A DNA stretch of 11,308 bases. Origin: Chloroflexota bacterium (GTDB taxonomy: Bacteria > Chloroflexota > Limnocylindria > Limnocylindrales > CSP1-4). Each line of letters begins with the position of its first letter. The stretch's first letter is position 1. A program made the position numbers and the translations under genes. The stretch is taken from contig VGPE01000072.1 of assembly GCA_016875645.1 (NCBI GenBank), positions 1 through 11,308 on the forward strand, given 5' to 3'. This document shows, piece after piece, positions 7,189 through 11,308 of this stretch. The notes under the pieces were generated by a model, which was not told where the DNA came from, searched no databases, and worked only from the letters and a program-made list of their open reading frames with translations.

Positions 7189-8175
7189 TCACGACGCAGT
7201 GGTCGTCAGATGAACGACCAGGCTGCGCATGTTGAACCGCATCAGCTCCAGGTAGGTTCCAACTTCGTCCGTAAAGGTGTCCGTCATGAGCTCACCGACC
7301 CGCAGGTCAAGATCTGCCGCAAGCTGGTCGAGCACGCGTGCTTTGAATTGCGGCTCGCGGAACACGACTCGCACGTTCGCTTGCTTGATGACATCGACGA
7401 GTTCGGCAATCTCCAGCGCCGAAGGCTCTGCACCTGGGCTTCGGATCACGAGGCCGATGACTTCGAACTTGTAGCGCCGCGCGAAATATGTGTAGGCGTC
7501 GTGGAACACCACGAGGCGTCGATCGGACGCAGGGATCTGTGCGATGCCGGCGTCCAGCTCCTCCTCGAGGTCTGTCAGTTCGGCCAGGTAGCGATCCGCG
7601 CGATCGGCGAACTGAAGCTTGTGTTCCGGATCGAGGAGCGCGAGTTCGTCTCGGACGATCGCTACGATCTGGCGCACATAGGCCGGATCGAGCCAGACGT
7701 GCGGGTCGCCCCCACGCAGATCGTGGACGTGGTCGCCGTGGTCGATCACTCGATCAACGGCGATCAATTCGAGCCGTCCGGCGAGGACGAGGCGCCGGGT
7801 CTTCGCTTCGTCGAGAGCGCGCCGCCACGCGCCAGCTTCGGTGAAACGTTCGAGGTTGGCGCTTATCTCGATGTAGAGGTCGGCCGAAGCCAGGCGAGCG
7901 ATATCGGACGGTCGGGCCTCGTAGGTGTGGACATCGCGTGTAGCGGGAACCACGGACCACACCGTGGCCGATTCAGCGGCGACTCCCCGAACAACGTCGG
8001 CGAGGATCGGGATGCTGACCGCGATCTGCAGCTTGTCGGCCGTATCTGCGCCGGAGCCGGAGCCGCAGGCCGACATCACCGACGCCAGAGCGAGCAGGAG
8101 CACGGCGCGAGAACGGCGCGACCGGGCATCCAGCCCGGCTGAACCGGCGGAAACAATAGTGATATACCGGCTCAT
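7189..8175 (-). CDS. Zinc/manganese ABC transporter substrate-binding lipoprotein (TroA/ZnuA/AztC family)
   Basis: A 328-aa extracytoplasmic metal receptor of the cluster A-I (SBP_bac_9) family. A charged n-region and hydrophobic stretch end at a lipobox around MSAC (Cys about 37). The family metal ligands are visible: His83 in DVHTYEARPSD, His159 in GGDPHVWLDP, His225 in VFHDAYTY, and an acidic residue near 299-303 in TDTFTDE. The His-rich loop before the second ligand is short (DHGDHVHD), more like AztC than E. coli ZnuA. ATG at 8175 is chosen over GTG at 8202; neither has a good Shine-Dalgarno sequence. The AztD-like gene follows after 59 bp. No permease or ATPase gene accompanies it, so it must use a transporter encoded elsewhere or act otherwise. 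A candidate operator covers its start codon. Zinc is more likely than manganese, by inference. Confidence 0.9.
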   Translation of the reverse strand: MSRYITIVSAGSAGLDARSRRSRAVLLLALASVMSACGSGSGADTADKLQIAVSIPILADVVRGVAAESATVWSVVPATRDVHTYEARPSDIARLASADLYIEISANLERFTEAGAWRRALDEAKTRRLVLAGRLELIAVDRVIDHGDHVHDLRGGDPHVWLDPAYVRQIVAIVRDELALLDPEHKLQFADRADRYLAELTDLEEELDAGIAQIPASDRRLVVFHDAYTYFARRYKFEVIGLVIRSPGAEPSALEIAELVDVIKQANVRVVFREPQFKARVLDQLAADLDLRVGELMTDTFTDEVGTYLELMRFNMRSLVVHLTTTAS

Positions 8176-8177
8176 TA
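8157..8177. promoter_or_regulatory. Candidate operator over the binding-protein start codon
   Basis: The core AGTGATA-taccg-GCTCATT (8158-8176) matches the element at 8328-8348 at 14 of 21 positions in the same orientation, with shared blocks TAGTGA, CG and TCA at equal spacing. The palindrome here is imperfect (4 of 7 arm positions). It spans the ATG at 8175-8173, so a bound protein would block transcription initiation or early elongation. The regulator is assumed to be the Fur-family protein at 9781. Confidence 0.4.
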
Positions 8178-8288
8178 AGCGCCGAGGTCTAGAGGCCCAC
8201 ACTTCGAGCCGTCAGTCGGCGTCGGCCGACCCGACGTTCGCGTACTCAACGCGTTGAGCAGGCTGAAACGCAGCGCCCCTGCGTGCGC

Positions 8289-8317
8289 TTGACAGCCGGA
8301 ATCGCGGCCCCTACGAT
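8289..8317 (+). promoter_or_regulatory. Sigma70-type promoter of the 64-aa gene
   Basis: A consensus -35 TTGACA at 8289-8294 and a -10 TACGAT at 8312-8317 are separated by exactly 17 bp. Transcription would start near 8323-8325. The leader would be about 35 nt and contain the pseudo-palindrome 8328-8348 and the Shine-Dalgarno sequence. This is the best promoter in the window. Confidence 0.7.
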
Positions 8318-8327
8318 CTCAACGTCA

Positions 8328-8348
8328 TAGTGAGACAACGTATCACTC
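8328..8348. promoter_or_regulatory. 19-bp pseudo-palindrome, candidate Fur-family operator
   Basis: AGTGAGA at 8329-8335 and TATCACT at 8341-8347 are inverted arms matching at 6 of 7 positions with a 5-bp centre, 19 bp in all. That is the usual size of Fur/Zur/PerR boxes, although the bases do not match a textbook box. It lies just downstream of the predicted transcription start of the 64-aa gene, a typical repressor position. A related copy lies at 8157-8177. Confidence 0.45.
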
Positions 8349-8360
8349 AGGAGTCGTGCC

Positions 8361-8555
8361 ATGAGCTTCGCGTACACCAACAGCCGTGGGCAGACGTATG
8401 TGCTGCACCGGAGGAACGCGGCCCTGGCCAACGGGCAGACCCGCGTCCTTCACTACTTCAGCAGGACCGCCGGCCCGAGCGCGATCGACGCGGTGCCGGC
8501 CGGCTACACCGTGGTCGAGGCGAAGACCGGCCTGCCGCTGCTGAAGCGCACCTGA
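8361..8555 (+). CDS. Small conserved-looking protein, 64 aa
   Basis: A 64-aa basic, soluble protein with no signal peptide or membrane segment. It starts with SFAYTNSRGQTYVLHRR, has a central RVLHYFSR segment and ends in TGLPLLKRT. The pattern resembles small uncharacterised bacterial proteins ending in a GYxVVExxxTGLPLLK-like motif, but I cannot name a function. The start is well supported: AGGAG lies seven bases before the ATG, and a consensus promoter lies upstream. The stop at 8553-8555 is followed after 3 bp by the first possible methyltransferase start, so the two are probably one operon. It is divergent from the metal-binding lipoprotein gene and shares a possible operator with it. Confidence 0.8.
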   Translation: MSFAYTNSRGQTYVLHRRNAALANGQTRVLHYFSRTAGPSAIDAVPAGYTVVEAKTGLPLLKRT

Positions 8556-8558
8556 CCC

Positions 8559-9476
8559 ATGATCGAGCTCGCGCCCGCGATCGCCCCGCGACGTTCAGGG
8601 CCTCCCGGGGGATCCGACGTGGCGAACAGCTCGACATCCCCTCCGGTGCCTCCCGCAACTGGCCCCGTTGAGGAGGGCTTCGTCAGTCTCGATCGCGCGG
8701 CCGATGCCTGGCGACCGGAGCTCGAGGCACTGATCGATCAGCTGGGACTTCACCCCGGCAGCGTCGTGCTCGACGCAGGCTGTGGCAGCGGTCGGATCAC
8801 GGGTTGGCTGGCCGATCGGGTACGGCCCGGTGGACTCGTCACCGGGATCGATCCTGACCTCGACGCCCTTGCATATGCCGCAAGGGCACTCGCTCCGATC
8901 GGAGCGCGCGGCGGCCGGATCGACCTGTGGCAGGGAGAGCTCGGTCACCTCCCCTTCGAGGACGGCACGTTTGATGCGGCGTGGTGCTCGAGCGTGCTCG
9001 GGTATCTCGAGGACCCGCTTGCCGGCCTGGCCGAACTCGCACGGGTCGTCCGACCCGGTGGCCGAGTCGTGGTTGTTTCGGGTGATGCGGAGCGATCGAT
9101 GTTTCTGCCGATCGATCCCGATCTCGAGCGGCGGATCCGGGCGGCCGAGTTCGAAGCCCACCGCGAGGGAGCGTGGGGACCGCCGATCGACATCCATCTC
9201 GGCCGTCGGCTGTACGCGCTCGCCCGGTCGCTCCCCGTGCGTGACGTCGCCCCGATCGCGGTGACCTGGGAGCGTGTTGCGCCACTGGCGGACGTGGAAC
9301 GCGCGTTTCTTTCCTGGGTCCTTGCCTGGTTGGTCGAACCTGAGATGGCATCGTGGTTGCGTTCCGATGGGCCCGAAGCCCGCCGCCTGTTCGACCCGAC
9401 CAGCCCTGACTGGGTGCTGAGCCGCCGCGATCTGCATGTTCTTCAGATGGCCGTCGCCATCGTCGTCACCGTCTGA
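8559..9476 (+). CDS. Class I SAM-dependent methyltransferase
   Basis: A 305-aa cytoplasmic methyltransferase with a Methyltransf_11/UbiE-like core. SAM motif I is VLDAGCGSG (about 70-78), the acidic residue ending strand 2 is Asp about 98 in TGIDPD, motif II is FDAAWCSSVLGYL (about 138-150), and VRPGGRVVVV (about 165-174) is the post-motif loop and strand. The C-terminal third, about residues 205-300, is helical and probably forms the substrate lid; nothing in it identifies the substrate. ATG at 8559 is three bases after the preceding stop. GTG at 8619, preceded by a G-rich stretch, is an alternative that would remove a Pro-rich 20-residue leader. It is probably co-transcribed with the 64-aa gene. 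Confidence 0.88.
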   Translation: MIELAPAIAPRRSGPPGGSDVANSSTSPPVPPATGPVEEGFVSLDRAADAWRPELEALIDQLGLHPGSVVLDAGCGSGRITGWLADRVRPGGLVTGIDPDLDALAYAARALAPIGARGGRIDLWQGELGHLPFEDGTFDAAWCSSVLGYLEDPLAGLAELARVVRPGGRVVVVSGDAERSMFLPIDPDLERRIRAAEFEAHREGAWGPPIDIHLGRRLYALARSLPVRDVAPIAVTWERVAPLADVERAFLSWVLAWLVEPEMASWLRSDGPEARRLFDPTSPDWVLSRRDLHVLQMAVAIVVTV

Positions 9477-9510
9477 GACGGATCCAACCACTGACCGGCT
9501 GGGGGCCAAG

Positions 9511-9717
9511 ATGTACGACATCCATTCACTGCATGTCATCGTCGACGACATGCACAGGCAACGCCGCGAGGACGCTCGGCACGCGAACGCGAGCCCGGCC
9601 CCGACCTCGCGCCGCTGGTTGGGCCATGCCCTGATCGATTGGGTAGGCCAGCTCCTGAGGCGGGCGACGTTCGCCCCGTCGACGCTCGGCTCAGCCCACC
9701 AGTCCCCGGGCTCCTAG
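9511..9717 (+). CDS. Small hypothetical protein, 68 aa
   Basis: A possible 68-aa protein beginning MYDIHSLHVIVDDMHRQRRE, with an amphipathic segment RRWLGHALIDWVGQLLRRA near residues 34-52. The composition, with basic helices and no signal peptide, looks protein-like, and the reading frame ends at TAG just inside the downstream hairpin. GGGGG five bases before the ATG could act as a weak ribosome binding site. I do not recognise a family. It lies 34 bp after the methyltransferase stop and 63 bp before the Fur-family gene. It may be a real short gene or a chance frame in a 304-bp spacer. Confidence 0.45.
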   Translation: MYDIHSLHVIVDDMHRQRREDARHANASPAPTSRRWLGHALIDWVGQLLRRATFAPSTLGSAHQSPGS

Positions 9718-9728
9718 CTTGGTGGGCT
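9693..9728 (+). terminator. Hairpin between the methyltransferase unit and the Fur-family gene
   Basis: AGCCCACCA at 9693-9701 pairs perfectly with TGGTGGGCT at 9720-9728 across an 18-nt loop. It overlaps the end of the 68-aa frame and sits 52 bp before the regulator start. A T tract is absent. It would separate the upstream operon from the regulator's own transcript. Confidence 0.4.
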
Positions 9729-9766
9729 CGGCGCATCCGAACCGAGGTCCGCCGCCGGCCACCTGC

Positions 9767-9772
9767 TACCCT
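9767..9772 (+). promoter_or_regulatory. Possible -10 for a leaderless regulator transcript
   Basis: TACCCT fits the TANNNT pattern and ends eight bases before the ATG at 9781, which would put the transcription start at or next to the start codon. The regulator lacks a Shine-Dalgarno sequence, consistent with a leaderless mRNA. No -35 was identified. Confidence 0.4.
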
Positions 9773-9780
9773 CGGCCCCG

Positions 9781-10233
9781 ATGGTCGACAGTGCTCCGCT
9801 CCTCACAGCGCTCGATCGCGCCGGCTACCGGCTGACGGACGCGCGGCGCGCAGTGGTCCAGCTGATCGTCGACCAGCCACGGCACTTCTCGGCGGCGGAG
9901 CTCTTTGCGGCAGCTCGCGCACAGCGCACGGGAATCGGCCGTGCGACGGTCTTCCGGACGCTGGAGGTGCTCTCGGAGCTGGGCCAGGTTGAACGACTCG
10001 ACCTGCCGAGCGGCAAGCACGCCTACATCGCCTGCGAACCGTCACACCACCACCATGTCATCTGTTCGCGCTGTGGCCGCACCGCGGAGGTCGCGGATGC
10101 CGGGCTGCGCAGACTCGTGCGCGACGTCGTTCGCCAGACCGGGTTCCGGGTGGATGATCACCGACTCGAGCTGTTCGGCCTCTGCTCCGCGTGCGTCGCG
10201 AGCACCTCGGTCCCGATCGATCGGCCCATCTGA
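9781..10233 (+). CDS. Fur-family metal-responsive transcriptional regulator (Zur/Fur type)
   Basis: A 150-aa DNA-binding repressor of the Fur/Zur/PerR family. The N-terminal winged helix includes GYRLTDARRAVVQLI (about 15-29) and the recognition helix RATVFRTLEVL (about 54-64). The dimerisation domain has the sensing motif HHHHVICSRCG (His89-92, Cys95, Cys98), then HRLELFGLC with His127 and Glu130, and a second CxxC at Cys135/138 that completes the structural zinc site. Length is typical. ATG at 9781 aligns with the usual N-terminus; no Shine-Dalgarno sequence is present. Proximity to a zinc-type binding lipoprotein and an AztD-like gene makes a zinc sensor (Zur) the best guess, but Fur or PerR cannot be excluded from the residues seen. 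Candidate targets are the elements at 8157-8177 and 8328-8348. Confidence 0.92.
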   Translation: MVDSAPLLTALDRAGYRLTDARRAVVQLIVDQPRHFSAAELFAAARAQRTGIGRATVFRTLEVLSELGQVERLDLPSGKHAYIACEPSHHHHVICSRCGRTAEVADAGLRRLVRDVVRQTGFRVDDHRLELFGLCSACVASTSVPIDRPI

Positions 10234-10251
10234 GACCGGCGGCACACCTGG

Positions 10252-10758
10252 TCAACCGGATCGCCGTTGCCGGAGCATCTGCTGGAGCGCCTCGATCACC
10301 TGCTCGGGCGACATCCCGAGCACGGCTGCCTCGGTCAACCCGGGCGGGACCTCGGAGGCGTCGAGGAGGCGCGCAAGCTCCTCGGCCGGCTCGTCGTCGG
10401 GCGGCAGTTCGGGGCGGCCGGCGTAGTCCCACTCGGCGAAGCGCCGATCGATGACGCGGGCAATCCGGTCGAAGGCGTCCTCGTCGGCCTCCACGGCGTA
10501 GGCGGGCAGGTCGCCGAATACGACCGCGTAATCGTCGAGGTAGCGCCCGTAGTAGGCGTCGGTGAAGGCGCGACCTTCTTCGGTCATCTCGTTGGCCGTC
10601 AGCGCCTCGGTGGCGCCGGCGGCCGGCCACTCCTGGGCGAGCAGGTCTCGGCGACGGAGCCAGGTGCGGTACAGCGTCGCGTGGGCAAACGCGCGCTCGG
10701 CGGGCTGGCCCGCGTTCCGCGCGGCATCCTCGTGCCAGGCGGCCTGGTCATAGGTCAT
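10252..10758 (-). CDS. Hypothetical protein, 168 aa
   Basis: A mostly helical, acidic, soluble protein that I cannot assign to a family. Visible landmarks are MTYDQAAWHEDAARNAG at the N-terminus, a helix ERAFAHATLYRTWLRRRDLL near residues 21-40, a Tyr/Asp-rich part around 69-81 (YYGRYLDDYAVVF), a Pro/Asp/Glu-rich linker near 116-127 and a C-terminal helix PEQVIEALQQMLRQ. There is no signal peptide, transmembrane segment or Cys pair. ATG at 10758 is preferred over GTG at 10773 because it overlaps an upstream coding-like frame as ATGA. Its 3' end converges on the Fur-family gene with an 18-bp gap. A C-terminal element of the type MSPEQVIEALQQML suggests a short protein-interaction helix, which is speculation. 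Confidence 0.75.
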   Translation of the reverse strand: MTYDQAAWHEDAARNAGQPAERAFAHATLYRTWLRRRDLLAQEWPAAGATEALTANEMTEEGRAFTDAYYGRYLDDYAVVFGDLPAYAVEADEDAFDRIARVIDRRFAEWDYAGRPELPPDDEPAEELARLLDASEVPPGLTEAAVLGMSPEQVIEALQQMLRQRRSG

Positions 10759-10998
10759 GACGTGATGGTGCACGAGGCGAACGAATCGAGCACGGCCGGT
10801 GTGAGCGAGTGGCCCCGGTAGGTCGCGGTCAGCTCCCAGCAGCCCTTCGACGAGTCATCCCCGGCGTGTGCTGCTGGTGGTCGGGCACGCGGATTGCGGC
10901 AGCGCAGGGCGCACGGACGGGTGGTCCGGGACCACGCCCGATCGGCTCGACGCGGGCTTACCGCATCCGATCACGCTCAGCGCGCCCACCACGAGCAC
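10755..10998 (-). pseudogene. Frameshifted small lipoprotein remnant
   Basis: Two minus-strand frames look coding in succession. From GTG at 10998 one frame encodes MLVVGALSVIGCGKPASSRS, a plausible lipoprotein signal with lipobox VIGC, but it ends at 10855. The next frame, with no start codon of its own, encodes SSKGCWELTATYRGHS and continues to a TGA at 10755 that overlaps the next gene's ATG by 4 bp. Removing one G from the GGGG run near 10859-10862 would join them into a protein of about 79 aa. The start has no ribosome binding site and sits in a repeated sequence, so the 5' end is uncertain. It could be a sequencing error in an intact gene, a decaying gene, or chance. Confidence 0.4.
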
Positions 10999-11096
10999 AC
11001 GTCGGGCCGCAAGGCCGGAAGGCCTGGCCGGACACGCCGGGGGGCCTGGCCGGACACGCCGGCCCTTCCGGCGCGCGCGACCTCCACGAGCACACG
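10989..11096. repeat. Nested direct and inverted repeats
   Basis: A 13-bp direct repeat CCACGAGCACACG lies at 10989-11001 and 11084-11096. Inside it an inverted pair is found: GCCGGAAGG at 11014-11022 and CCTTCCGGC at 11064-11072. Inside that an exact 20-bp unit GGCCTGGCCGGACACGCCGG occurs twice, at 11021-11040 and 11043-11062. The second unit can also form GGCCGG-ACACG-CCGGCC at 11048-11064. It lies just downstream of the M19 stop and could act as its terminator. The outer repeats could be target duplications of a tiny element or slippage products. Confidence 0.75.
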
Positions 11097-11120
11097 CGTC
11101 ACGGTGCGGCGACGGGTCCG

Positions 11121-11308
11121 TCAGCGCGCCGGCAGCGTCCGATTGAAGAGCCGCACCCAGTTGCGCCACATGATGTTCTCGACGTCGGCTTCGAACCAAC
11201 CACGCGCCCGGAGGATGCCGGCGACCTTGTGATAGTCGACCACCGAGTCGATCCCGTGGGGCGTGCACTCGCGGCCGCCCTGGCCATCGGTGTCGCCACC
11301 GATCCCGG
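11121..11308 (-). CDS. M19 family membrane-type dipeptidase, C-terminal fragment
   Basis: The last 61 residues of a protein whose start lies beyond the window edge. The fragment opens with GIGGDTDGQGG, matching the GIGSDFDG motif of renal/membrane dipeptidases with its conserved Asp. It then has TPHGIDSVVDYHKVAGIL and RGWFEADVENIMWRNWVRLF, which match the family's closing helices (LL-RGxSExDIxKIxxxNxxRL). M19 enzymes are zinc dipeptidases that cleave mostly L-Xaa-D/L-Xaa dipeptides. The metal-binding HxD and other ligands are in the missing part. It ends at TGA 11123-11121, before the repeat cluster. Together with the S9 and M20 genes it adds to the peptidase content. The family call rests on a short stretch. 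Confidence 0.75.
   Translation of the reverse strand, partial: GIGGDTDGQGGRECTPHGIDSVVDYHKVAGILRARGWFEADVENIMWRNWVRLFNRTLPAR

Noticed and set aside
8595..9551. A 318-codon minus-strand frame opposite the methyltransferase
   Set aside because: The plus strand encodes clear SAM-binding motifs. The antisense frame shows no domain and is a GC-rich shadow.
10989..11096. CRISPR array
   Set aside because: Only two copies of a 20-bp unit with a 2-bp gap, so there are no spacers. No cas gene is present.

Overview
The window is 11.3 kb of high-GC bacterial DNA, roughly 70% G+C by eye in the first 5.5 kb and somewhat lower between about 5.7 and 8.4 kb. It holds ordinary chromosomal genes, with no transposase, phage gene, rRNA, tRNA or CRISPR array. 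Several features fit a Gram-positive-like or monoderm high-GC lineage such as Chloroflexota or Actinomycetota: lipoproteins with a Pro/Thr/Ser linker, a possible leaderless start, and TGA as the stop of almost every gene. The taxonomic placement is an impression, not a result.

Left block (1-5538): three tightly coupled minus-strand genes encode an MDR-type dehydrogenase, an S9 prolyl-oligopeptidase-like peptidase and a D-2-hydroxyacid dehydrogenase. The overlap and gap between them are 4 bp and 2 bp. An M20 metallopeptidase is transcribed divergently from an 84-bp spacer. With the M19 dipeptidase fragment at the right edge, the window carries three unrelated peptidase families, which suggests peptide or amino-acid-derivative catabolism.

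Middle block (about 5430-8202, minus): a TroA/ZnuA-type zinc or manganese binding lipoprotein is followed by a second lipoprotein with a beta-propeller. The second resembles the periplasmic zinc chaperone AztD that partners AztC-type binding proteins. The propeller gene has an in-frame TGA and has apparently lost its natural stop, so it looks damaged. No ABC permease or ATPase is present.

Right-middle block (8361-10233, plus): a 64-aa protein with a strong sigma70-type promoter, a class I methyltransferase, a 68-aa hypothetical protein and a Fur-family regulator. Two similar 19-bp pseudo-palindromes lie at the divergent start sites of the binding-protein gene and the 64-aa gene. They are candidate operators for the Fur-family protein, which would make 5.4-10.2 kb a small metal-response locus.

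Right end (10252-11308, minus): an unrecognised 168-aa protein, a frameshifted small-lipoprotein remnant that overlaps it by ATGA, a nested repeat cluster, and the C-terminus of an M19 dipeptidase cut by the window edge.
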